Shown: piece after piece, positions 1 through 5,066 of the stretch
Layout of the letters: every line of letters begins with the position of its first letter
Numbering within the stretch: the stretch's first letter is position 1
NCBI GenBank assembly: GCA_017302755.1
Contig: JAFLCR010000104.1
Span: 1-8,014, forward strand
DNA: 8,014 nt
DNA from: Alphaproteobacteria bacterium
Lineage (GTDB): Bacteria; Pseudomonadota; Alphaproteobacteria; Rickettsiales; JAFLCR01
Reading direction: 5' to 3'
Notes under the pieces: model-generated
Seen by the model: only the letters and a program-made list of their open reading frames with translations
Databases searched by the model: none
Told to the model about the DNA's origin: nothing
Program-made: the position numbers and the translations under genes

Positions 1-1893
1 ATGGCGCTCAAAATTTCCGACAAGCAGGAGATTCTTGAGATTTCCTCGATCATTGAGCGCCTTGAGCGCGTGATGTCGCAGATCGAATCCGAAATCGGCC
101 TGATGAACACCGAGAAGCGCATCCGCTCCCGCGTAAAGCGCCAGATGGAAAAGACACAGCGCGAATATTACCTCAACGAGCAGCTCAAGGCGATCCAGAA
201 GGAGCTGGGCGAAGGCGAGGAGGGCAAGGACGAGATTTCCGAGCTCGAGGAACGCGCCCGCAAGCTGAAGCTGTCTAAGGAAGCCAAGGAGAAAGTCGCG
301 GCCGAAATCAAGAAGCTGCGCACCATGTCGGCTATGAGTGCGGAAGCCTCGGTCGTGCGCAATTATCTCGATTGGGTGCTTTCGCTGCCCTGGAAGAAAC
401 TCACCAAGATCAAGCGCGACGTCAAACTCGCCAACCGGGTGCTGGATGAAGACCATTACGGCCTCGGCAAGGTGAAGGAGCGCATCCTGGAATACCTCGC
501 CGTGCAGAGCCGCGCGCCGAAGATCAAGGGGCCGATTCTGTGCCTCGTCGGGCCTCCGGGCGTGGGTAAGACCTCGCTGGCCAAGTCAATCGCCCGCGCT
601 ACGGGGCGCACCTTCGTGAAGGTGTCTCTGGGCGGCGTGCGCGACGAATCCGAAATTCGCGGCCATCGCCGCACCTATATCGGCTCCATGCCGGGCAAGA
701 TCATCCAGAGCATGAAGAAGGCGAAGGTGTCGAACCCGCTCTTCCTGCTCGACGAGATCGACAAGATGGGCCACGATTTCCGCGGCGACCCGGCCTCGGC
801 GTTGCTCGAAGTGCTCGACCCCGAGCAGAACAGCGTGTTCAACGACCATTACCTGGAAGTCGATTATGACCTTTCGGATGTGATGTTCGTGGCGACCGCC
901 AACAGCTACAACATGCCCCGTCCGCTGCTGGACCGTATGGAGGTCATCCGCCTGTCCGGTTATACGGAAGACGAGAAGGTGGAAATCGCCAAGCGCCATC
1001 TCATCGACAAGCAGAAGAAAGACCATGCGCTCACGAAGAGCGAGTGGAGCATTTCCGACGACGCGCTGCGCGACCTCATCCGCTACTACACCCGCGAGGC
1101 GGGCGTGCGTAACCTGGAGCGCGAGATCGCCAACCTGACTCGCAAGGCGACGAAGGAAATCCTGCTCAAGAACAAGTCGAAGATTTCCGTCAGCAAGAGC
1201 AACCTGGAGAAATACGCCGGGGTGCGCAAATACAGCTACGGCATCGCCGAAACCGAAGATCAGATCGGTGCTACGACCGGCCTGGCGTACACGGAAGTGG
1301 GCGGCGACCTGCTTTCCATCGAAGCCGTGACCGTGCCCGGCAAGGGTAAATTCACGATCACCGGCAAGCTCGGCGACGTTATGCAGGAATCGGTGCAGGC
1401 GGCGGCTTCTTACGTGCGCTCGCGCTGCCTGGATTACGGCATTACCCCCCCGACCTTCCAGAACCGCGACATCCACGTCCACGTGCCGGAAGGCGCAACG
1501 CCGAAGGACGGCCCTTCCGCCGGTATCGCCATGTGCACGACCATTGTGTCCGTGCTCACAGGCATTCCGGTGAAGAAGACGGTCGCCATGACGGGCGAAA
1601 TCACGCTGCGCGGCAATGTGCTGCCCATCGGCGGACTGAAGGAAAAGCTGCTCGCGGCAGTGCGCGGCGGCCTCAAGACCGTGCTCATTCCGCAGGAGAA
1701 CGTGAAAGACCTTGCGGAGATTCCGGAGAACGTGAAACGCGATCTGGAGATTATCCCTGTTTCCACGGCGGATGAGGTGCTGCGCCTTGCGCTCACCAAA
1801 ATGCCTGAGCGTATCGAGTGGAAAGAACCGGAATCCGGTAAGGTCGTATCGCCCGACGGTAAGGATAAGCAGGAAGGCATCATCACCCACTAA
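1..1893 (+). CDS. lon: ATP-dependent protease Lon, C-terminal 630 residues (5' end outside window)
   Basis: Lon is a cytoplasmic homo-hexameric AAA+ serine protease that unfolds and degrades damaged and regulatory proteins. Visible, numbering from window base 1: the end of the substrate-binding domain and a charged coiled coil (about 1-115, with QREYYLNEQLKAIQKELG); Walker A GPPGVGKT at 184-191 (K190); Walker B FLLDE at 248-252 (D251, E252); a sensor-1-like region VATANSYNMP; GVRNLEREI in the small AAA+ subdomain; and the protease domain with catalytic Ser506 in DGPSAG and Lys549 in GGLKEK. The Ser-Lys spacing of 43 equals that of E. coli S679/K722. That numbering puts roughly 170 N-terminal residues upstream of the window, so the ATG at base 1 is an internal Met, not the start. 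The total would be near 800 residues, normal for Lon. The reading frame is intact with all catalytic residues. A short charged tail follows the protease domain. A strong terminator lies 27 bp after the stop. Confidence 0.97.
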   Translation: MALKISDKQEILEISSIIERLERVMSQIESEIGLMNTEKRIRSRVKRQMEKTQREYYLNEQLKAIQKELGEGEEGKDEISELEERARKLKLSKEAKEKVAAEIKKLRTMSAMSAEASVVRNYLDWVLSLPWKKLTKIKRDVKLANRVLDEDHYGLGKVKERILEYLAVQSRAPKIKGPILCLVGPPGVGKTSLAKSIARATGRTFVKVSLGGVRDESEIRGHRRTYIGSMPGKIIQSMKKAKVSNPLFLLDEIDKMGHDFRGDPASALLEVLDPEQNSVFNDHYLEVDYDLSDVMFVATANSYNMPRPLLDRMEVIRLSGYTEDEKVEIAKRHLIDKQKKDHALTKSEWSISDDALRDLIRYYTREAGVRNLEREIANLTRKATKEILLKNKSKISVSKSNLEKYAGVRKYSYGIAETEDQIGATTGLAYTEVGGDLLSIEAVTVPGKGKFTITGKLGDVMQESVQAAASYVRSRCLDYGITPPTFQNRDIHVHVPEGATPKDGPSAGIAMCTTIVSVLTGIPVKKTVAMTGEITLRGNVLPIGGLKEKLLAAVRGGLKTVLIPQENVKDLAEIPENVKRDLEIIPVSTADEVLRLALTKMPERIEWKEPESGKVVSPDGKDKQEGIITH

Positions 1894-1920
1894 AATCATC
1901 ACCACAGCCACATATTCCGA

Positions 1921-1957
1921 AAACGCTGCTGCGAGATGGCTCGCAGCAGCGTTTTTT
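1921..1957 (+). terminator. Intrinsic terminator of lon
   Basis: A perfect 15-bp stem (1921-1935 with 1940-1954) closes a 4-base ATGG loop and runs into six T (1952-1957). The core arm is ACGCTGCTGCGAG. It lies 27 bp past the lon stop and should separate lon transcription from the HU gene. Confidence 0.93.
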
Positions 1958-2110
1958 ACGACTGCGGAATTGTTGATTTTTGAATTAAACGGGCAAAGGG
2001 TTAGCGCGCCTCATTGATGCGCAAACGTGCGACGCAATCAACGAATGTAGAATGCCGTTAACGCATAAAAGCCGCAGAAAAGTGCGGTGTTTAACCATTG
2101 CCGGCTTGAT
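1958..2110. other. Non-coding interval between lon terminator and HU promoter region
   Basis: I see no credible gene here. Two modest inverted repeats are visible: TTGAT-GCG (2014-2021) against CGC-A-ATCAA (2033-2041), 8 pairs with one bulged base; and CCGCA (2072-2076) against TGCGG (2083-2087), flanked by outer GTTAA (2057-2061) and TTAAC (2091-2095). Neither is followed by a T run, so they are not terminators. They could be operator-like sites or chance. Confidence 0.35.
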
Positions 2111-2139
2111 TTTACAGTTTTGTGACATAAGGTGATTAG
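2111..2139 (+). promoter_or_regulatory. Candidate promoter of the HU gene
   Basis: A -35-like TTTACA (2111-2116, 5 of 6 matches to TTGACA) is followed after 17 bp by GATTAG (2134-2139, only 3 of 6 to TATAAT). It lies 31 bp before the HU start codon, downstream of the lon terminator, where a promoter is needed. The weak -10 keeps this tentative. Confidence 0.3.
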
Positions 2140-2170
2140 GCTTTTCTCAACTTTTTTATAGGGGTCAACC

Positions 2171-2449
2171 GTGAACAAGAACGATCTTATTGCGAAACTC
2201 GCGACAAAGTCTGGTTTGACGAAAGCCGATGCAGGCAAAGCTGTGGACGCATTCCTCGACATTATCACCGCCTCACTCACCGGCGGCAACGAAATCCGCC
2301 TCGTAGGCTTCGGCACCTTTGCCGTGACGAAGCGTCCCGCCACCGAGGGCCGTAACCCCCGCACCGGCGACGTGATCAAGATTCCCGCGACGAAGCAGCC
2401 CAAATTCCGTCCCGGCAAAGCCCTTAAGGATGCGGTCAACAAGCGCTAA
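2171..2449 (+). CDS. hupB: HU-family DNA-binding protein (nucleoid protein, HU-beta type)
   Basis: HU is a small dimeric nucleoid protein that bends and compacts DNA without strong sequence specificity. The 92-residue product has the usual HU length of about 90. It begins with the helical MNKNDLIAKLA dimerisation part, then LVGFGTF (44-50) and GRNPRTG (60-66), the family signature. Pro63 is the proline that intercalates at the tip of the DNA-binding arm. It ends in FRPGKALKDAVN. The start is a GTG with AGGGG (2160-2164) six bases upstream; no ATG fits the conserved N-terminus. The arm reads RPATEGRNP where many HU proteins have RAARxGRNP, a mild variation. It is a single-gene unit between terminators, and the position directly after lon is a familiar arrangement. 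HU rather than IHF is favoured by the length and sequence; the beta designation rests on the lon neighbourhood. Confidence 0.95.
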   Translation: MNKNDLIAKLATKSGLTKADAGKAVDAFLDIITASLTGGNEIRLVGFGTFAVTKRPATEGRNPRTGDVIKIPATKQPKFRPGKALKDAVNKR

Positions 2450-2474
2450 GCTTACCGCTCCGTCAGGAGTTATC

Positions 2475-2507
2475 AAAAGCCCCGGCTTCCGTAAGCCGGG
2501 GCTTTTT
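2475..2507 (+). terminator. Intrinsic terminator of the HU gene
   Basis: The 14-bp perfect stem AAAAGCCCCGGCTT (2475-2488) pairs with 2493-2506 around a CCGT loop; the T run is 2503-2507. It lies 25 bp after the HU stop. The A-rich 5' arm would also give a partial U tract for minus-strand transcripts, but nothing on that strand needs it. Confidence 0.93.
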
Positions 2508-2524
2508 GCTTATGCAGTCCACCA

Positions 2525-2553
2525 TTGCGCGGGCGCCGAAAATGCAGTATGCC
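2525..2553 (+). promoter_or_regulatory. Weak candidate promoter of tRNA-Val
   Basis: TTGCGC (2525-2530) and TATGCC (2548-2553) are separated by 17 bp, each matching three or four consensus positions. The -10 ends 9 bp before the tRNA. It is supported mainly by position, between the HU terminator and the tRNA. Confidence 0.22.
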
Positions 2554-2562
2554 CCGCTTCAG

Positions 2563-2638
2563 GGGCGATTAGCTCAGTTGGTAGAGCATCTCGTTTACAC
2601 CGAGAGGGTCGGCAGTTCGAGCCTGTCATCGCCCACCA
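2563..2638 (+). tRNA. tRNA-Val, anticodon TAC (UAC)
   Basis: The 76-base cloverleaf is complete. The acceptor stem GGGCGAT (2563-2569) pairs with ATCGCCC (2628-2634). The D arm is GCTC...GAGC. Anticodon stem TCTCG/CGAGA surrounds loop TTTACAC (2594-2600) with anticodon TAC at 2596-2598. The variable loop is GGGTC. The T arm is GGCAG TTCGAGC CTGTC, with one G-T wobble. The discriminator is A2635 and CCA is encoded at 2636-2638. The UAC anticodon reads GUN valine codons, chiefly GUA and GUG. Confidence 0.97.
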
Positions 2639-2729
2639 CCCTACGCCTTCGGCTTCGGGTGGCAGGCCACCCTTTTTGGGTGGACGGACATACGAAGGCG
2701 ATCTTAGGCGTAGGAGTGTCGCCCGAAGC
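2636..2729. repeat. Cluster of interleaved inverted repeats downstream of tRNA-Val
   Basis: The hexamer CCACCC and its complement GGGTGG alternate four times: CCACCC 2636-2641, GGGTGG 2657-2662, CCACCC 2667-2672, GGGTGG 2678-2683. The first copy includes the tRNA CCA end. Three further perfect 8-base complementary pairs use the same left arm: CCTACGCC (2640-2647) with GGCGTAGG (2707-2714); CGCCTTCG (2644-2651) with CGAAGGCG (2693-2700); GCTTCGGG (2652-2659) with CCCGAAGC (2722-2729). The whole stretch can fold in several mutually exclusive ways. It resembles a palindromic intergenic element at a tRNA 3' flank; I do not recognise a named family. Confidence 0.6.
2657..2677 (+). terminator. Terminator-like hairpin after tRNA-Val
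   Basis: GGGTGG (2657-2662) pairs with CCACCC (2667-2672) around a CAGG loop and runs directly into TTTTT (2673-2677). It starts 18 bp past the tRNA 3' end and fits a compact intrinsic terminator. The same hexamers recur on both sides, so competing hairpins are possible. Confidence 0.55.
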
Positions 2730-2751
2730 TCGAAGAGCGCAGGGGGACGGG

Positions 2752-3282
2752 TTAAACCTTTTCTTCCTTGATTTTGAGCCACCCATAAATTCCTCCGCAC
2801 AACATTGCTAGAAGCGCTGCGTGGATAAGGCCTGTCAGCATAGTCGTCATATACGTTAAAAGACAGTACGTGCCATATGAAAGGCCATCGGCTAAGCGAA
2901 TGCCGCTAATAAGCCGTGTCAAATCAATGGCGCTTTGCCCAATAAATATCTCCCATGATGTAGGCAGTGCATAAATAATAAACGGCGATACCCCAGTGAG
3001 CATGAAAGGAATAAAAAGAATAAGGCTAAAAAGAATGATAGGTGCAAAATTAAGACGCATATTAATGCCTGTATCAATTGCGTTAGCTAAAAGCGGGTTA
3101 CGGCTTCGCAAAAGCTGGTAGGCAGGGTGTGATTCAATGATGGCAAACAAAAAGATCAATGTTGCTAAGCCCAGCAACATACCAATAATAGTGCCTACCA
3201 ATAGACCCCATATAAAGCTGTGAGCCCCACAGGCTAATGTAATCTCAGTCCATTTTTTTAAAACTTTGCCATTAACTTTCAT
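2752..3282 (-). CDS. Membrane protein of unknown family, AT-rich paralogue (copy B)
   Basis: This 176-residue product has no family I recognise. Hydrophobic stretches suggest about four membrane segments: around 15-48 (two closely spaced), 78-106 and 141-167, with a short lysine-rich C-terminus (KIKEEKV). The start at 3282 (MKVNGKVLKKWTE) is chosen because it aligns with the start of the neighbouring paralogue; an upstream in-frame ATG at 3345 would run back into that gene. It starts 14 bp after the upstream stop on the same strand, so the two are probably co-transcribed. The only SD-like sequence is AGGG about 12 bases upstream, so re-initiation after the upstream gene is likely. Hand alignment to copy A gives about 47 of 74 identities at the N-terminus and 18 of 32 at the C-terminus, with a diverged middle. 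GC is about 42%, well below all neighbours. The intact frame and conserved ends argue it is a real gene. Confidence 0.8.
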   Translation of the reverse strand: MKVNGKVLKKWTEITLACGAHSFIWGLLVGTIIGMLLGLATLIFLFAIIESHPAYQLLRSRNPLLANAIDTGINMRLNFAPIILFSLILFIPFMLTGVSPFIIYALPTSWEIFIGQSAIDLTRLISGIRLADGLSYGTYCLLTYMTTMLTGLIHAALLAMLCGGIYGWLKIKEEKV

Positions 3283-3296
3283 TTTGGATTGAAACC

Positions 3297-3851
3297 CTAG
3301 GCTTTGACTTTTCTGAACCTGAACCACGCATAGACCAGGCCGCACAGCGCAGCCAGCAGTGCGGTATGGATGATTCCCGTAATCATCGTGGTCAGGTAAA
3401 TACTGCAGAAATTATCAACAAACGACACGCCGATCACATCGTCGGCGCGGCCGCCTTTTTCAGGCGCGAAGCCCGTGAATGTCTGGGTTAGGTACAAAGA
3501 AAAAGCTCCTATGCTGATTTCCGCAGTGGCCGGCGATATGGCAAGCACCGGGGGAACGGCAAAGCCCAGGATAAAGAAAACCGGAATCGACACCGCGAAC
3601 CAGATGCGGATTTTTACGCCAAGATCCAACGCCTTCGCGAGCAGCGCATCCCGACTGCGGGCAGTTTGGTAAAAGGAGTGGGATTCAATGGCGGCGAACA
3701 TCAGCGTAAGAGTTGCCAGGCCCAGCAACATGGCGATGACCGTGCCGGTCATGGACCGCGATCCCGCCATAAGACCCCACACAAAGCTGTGCGCCCCGCA
3801 TATGAGGGTGATCTTGGTCCATTTCTTCAGGGCGCTGCGCTCAAGTTTCAT
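3297..3851 (-). CDS. Membrane protein of unknown family, GC-richer paralogue (copy A)
   Basis: This 184-residue product has no recognised family. Probable membrane segments lie around 14-30, 36-55, 83-105 and 152-176, with a basic C-terminus (FRFRKVKA). Motifs shared with copy B are LKKWT, CGAHSF, WGL, MLLGLATL, IESH, RSR, LLA, TTM, ALLA and LCG. Shared potentially functional residues are C18, H21, E56, H58, H162 and C170. It carries a six-residue insertion (SRSMTG, 31-36) missing from B. The start at 3851 is chosen from alignment to B and because its ATG overlaps the TGA of a short upstream ORF (ATGA). An upstream in-frame ATG at 3968 would add 39 residues with no counterpart in B and no clear SD. 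There is no strong SD of its own, which fits translational coupling. GC is about 56%, near the chromosome. It is first of the tandem pair on the minus strand, transcribed away from tRNA-Asp. Confidence 0.82.
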   Translation of the reverse strand: MKLERSALKKWTKITLICGAHSFVWGLMAGSRSMTGTVIAMLLGLATLTLMFAAIESHSFYQTARSRDALLAKALDLGVKIRIWFAVSIPVFFILGFAVPPVLAISPATAEISIGAFSLYLTQTFTGFAPEKGGRADDVIGVSFVDNFCSIYLTTMITGIIHTALLAALCGLVYAWFRFRKVKA

Positions 3852-3925
3852 AAGATCCAGAGAGTAAGAAGCTTCTCTGGTAAAACATAGAGAATACAGA
3901 AATCTGGCGCATGGATTTTTTTCAT
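3848..3925 (-). CDS. Possible 25-residue leader ORF coupled to the membrane-protein pair
   Basis: ATG at 3925 is preceded by AGGGAG (3938-3933) at seven bases spacing, the best ribosome-binding site in this minus-strand unit. The ORF begins MKKIHAPDF, has a hydrophobic leucine-rich second half (six Leu, one Trp) and ends in TGA at 3848. That TGA overlaps the copy A start as ATGA, the arrangement typical of translational coupling. The start of copy A itself lacks a good SD. The DNA is AT-rich, so an ORF this short could occur by chance; the SD plus ATGA overlap is the evidence. Alternatives are a regulatory leader peptide, or the true N-terminus of copy A separated by a frameshift at the A7 run after the ATG. 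Confidence 0.45.
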   Translation of the reverse strand: MKKIHAPDFCILYVLPEKLLTLWIL

Positions 3926-3932
3926 TGAAACT

Positions 3933-3938
3933 CTCCCT
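3933..3938 (-). promoter_or_regulatory. Ribosome-binding site of the 25-codon leader ORF
   Basis: AGGGAG on the minus strand lies seven bases before the ATG at 3925. It is out of frame with copy A, so initiation here would translate the short ORF and reach copy A only by coupling or a -1 frameshift. Confidence 0.5.
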
Positions 3939-3949
3939 ATCTAAACCGT

Positions 3950-3978
3950 TTGACAGTTGATGGCGCACACGCTAACAC
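3950..3978 (+). promoter_or_regulatory. Promoter of tRNA-Asp
   Basis: A perfect TTGACA (3950-3955) and TAACAC (3973-3978) are separated by the ideal 17 bp. The -10 ends 14 bp before the tRNA, giving a leader of roughly 8 bases. A GC-rich discriminator (GGGGCC) follows, as in many stable-RNA promoters. It overlaps the region that must hold the divergent promoter of the membrane-protein unit. Confidence 0.6.
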
Positions 3979-3992
3979 GGGGCCACCTCCAA

Positions 3993-4069
3993 GGGGGTGT
4001 AGCTCAGTTGGTTAGAGCGCAGGCCTGTCACGCCTGAGGTCGCGGGTTCGAGCCCCGTCACTCCCGCCA
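3993..4069 (+). tRNA. tRNA-Asp, anticodon GTC (GUC)
   Basis: This is a complete 77-base cloverleaf. The acceptor stem GGGGGTG (3993-3999) pairs with CACTCCC (4059-4065), with one G-T wobble at the fourth pair. The D arm is GCTC AGTTGGTTA GAGC. Anticodon stem CAGGC/GCCTG surrounds loop CTGTCAC with anticodon GTC at 4027-4029. The T loop is TTCGAGC. The discriminator is G4066, as expected for tRNA-Asp, and CCA is encoded at 4067-4069. No terminator is visible before nuoA, so read-through into the nuo operon is possible. Confidence 0.97.
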
Positions 4070-4092
4070 TTCTTTTCGCTTACATAATGTGG

Positions 4093-4120
4093 TTGCATAT
4101 GCAGGCGAAAGGCCCATATT
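4093..4120 (+). promoter_or_regulatory. Weak candidate promoter of the nuo operon
   Basis: TTGCAT (4093-4098) and CATATT (4115-4120; 4 of 6 matches) are separated by 16 bp, upstream of nuoA and downstream of tRNA-Asp. The -35 is embedded in the 10-bp perfect palindrome TGCATATGCA (4094-4103), which could be an operator or chance. The untranslated leader would be about 37 bases. Confidence 0.25.
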
Positions 4121-4162
4121 TAGTCCCGATGGTTTCAGGGGCGTTCGCGTCTGGAATCTCCG

Positions 4163-4552
4163 ATGCCACATCCTTACGGCAGTTCCATGTCCGCCATTGC
4201 CGCTGATTATTTTCCGATTCTGATTTTCCTGGTGATCGCTGCTGGCCTCGCCACGGTGATGGTGATCCTTCCCATGATCCTGGCGAAGCTGAAGCCGGAC
4301 ACCGAAAAGCTCTCCGCGTATGAATGCGGATTCGAGGCTTTCGGCGATGCGCGCGGCAAGTTCGACGTGCGGTTTTACCTGGTGGCGATTTTGTTCATCA
4401 TCTTTGATCTTGAAGTTGCCTTCCTGTTTCCGTGGGCGGCCAGCCTTCGCGAGATAGGCGTGTTCGGCTTCTGGTCGATGATGGTGTTCTTGGCCGTACT
4501 GACGATCGGCTTCATCTACGAATGGAAGAAAGGCGCTCTCGAATGGGAGTAA
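4163..4552 (+). CDS. nuoA: NADH-quinone oxidoreductase subunit A
   Basis: NuoA is a small membrane subunit of respiratory complex I (mitochondrial ND3 homologue), located near the quinone chamber and the start of the proton-pumping arm. The 129 residues show three membrane helices (about 17-40, 70-93 and 100-119). Between the first two is the conserved loop KLSAYECGFEAF with Cys55, the equivalent of the ND3 loop cysteine. The charged IFDLEV motif (Asp82, Glu84) sits in helix 2. Length is normal. The start at 4163 has GGAA seven bases upstream; Met9 (4187) is a possible alternative but has a poorer site. It is the first gene of the nuo operon, and its 3' end overlaps nuoB by 10 bp. Confidence 0.95.
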   Translation: MPHPYGSSMSAIAADYFPILIFLVIAAGLATVMVILPMILAKLKPDTEKLSAYECGFEAFGDARGKFDVRFYLVAILFIIFDLEVAFLFPWAASLREIGVFGFWSMMVFLAVLTIGFIYEWKKGALEWE

Positions 4553-5064
4553 CTCTGCAACCGCTGGATCAGGACGCCGTGTTGGCGAAAGTCGGCGAGG
4601 AGATGGCGGAAAAAGGCTTCGTCGTCGCGTCGCTGGATAAGCTCGTCAATTGGGCGCGCACCGGCTCGATGTGGCCGATGACGTTTGGTCTGGCTTGCTG
4701 CGCCGTGGAAATGATGCAAGCGGCGGCTTCGCGCTATGACATGGACCGCTTCGGCGTCGTCTTCCGCCCCAGCCCCCGCCAGTCGGACGTGATGATCGTC
4801 GCGGGCACGCTCACCAACAAAATGGCGCCTGCGCTGCGTAAAGTTTACGATCAGATGGCCGAGCCGCGCTGGGTGATCTCGATGGGTAGCTGCGCCAATG
4901 GCGGCGGCTATTACCATTATTCCTATTCCGTGGTGCGCGGCTGCGACCGCATCGTGCCGGTGGACATCTACGTGCCCGGTTGCCCGCCGACTGCAGAAGC
5001 GCTGATGTACGGCATTCTGCAGCTGCAGAAGAAGATCAAGCGCACCGGAACGCTGAGGCGCTAA
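4543..5064 (+). CDS. nuoB: NADH-quinone oxidoreductase subunit B (cluster N2)
   Basis: NuoB carries iron-sulfur cluster N2, the last electron carrier of complex I before quinone, at the junction of peripheral and membrane arms. The 173 residues contain the four ligands: the adjacent pair Cys52-Cys53 in LACCAVEMM, Cys117 in GSCANGGG and Cys147 in VPGCPP. FRPSPRQSDVMIVAGT (74-89) is also typical. The start at 4543 (MGVTLQPLD) is chosen because it gives the normal family length. An upstream in-frame ATG at 4432 would add 37 residues read out of frame through nuoA. The ATG lies inside the last codons of nuoA, so translation is probably coupled. nuoC begins 2 bp after the stop. Confidence 0.97.
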   Translation: MGVTLQPLDQDAVLAKVGEEMAEKGFVVASLDKLVNWARTGSMWPMTFGLACCAVEMMQAAASRYDMDRFGVVFRPSPRQSDVMIVAGTLTNKMAPALRKVYDQMAEPRWVISMGSCANGGGYYHYSYSVVRGCDRIVPVDIYVPGCPPTAEALMYGILQLQKKIKRTGTLRR

Positions 5065-5066
5065 CC

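Noticed and set aside
1..3. ATG at base 1 as the Lon start
   Set aside because: Residue numbering against E. coli Lon (S679/K722, Walker A lysine 362) shows that about 170 residues are missing, so this is an internal Met at the window edge.
586..1911. 441-codon open frame on the minus strand
   Set aside because: It lies wholly antisense to the Lon catalytic region, is rich in His, Arg and Ala as expected from an antisense frame of GC-rich DNA, and has no recognisable domain.
2430..2811. Several 96-113 codon open frames on both strands
   Set aside because: They run through the HU terminator and the tRNA-Val gene, which explain this DNA.
2752..3345. Longer form of copy B starting at 3345
   Set aside because: The extra 21 residues are read out of frame through the end of copy A and have no match in the paralogue; 3282 aligns with the copy A start.
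2752..3925. Toxin-antitoxin, bacteriocin-immunity or phage-defence system
   Set aside because: The pair is two similar membrane proteins, not an unlike toxin/antidote couple, and I see no nuclease, kinase, helicase or pore-toxin motif. Function is left open.
3297..3968. Longer form of copy A starting at 3968
   Set aside because: It has no SD at 3968, no counterpart in copy B, and would overlap the tRNA-Asp promoter. The SD in the region points to a different frame.
2563..4069. Integrative element bounded by duplicated tRNA ends
   Set aside because: I looked for a second copy of the tRNA-Val 3' end near tRNA-Asp. Only the short TTCGAGCC block common to T arms is shared, and there is no integrase.
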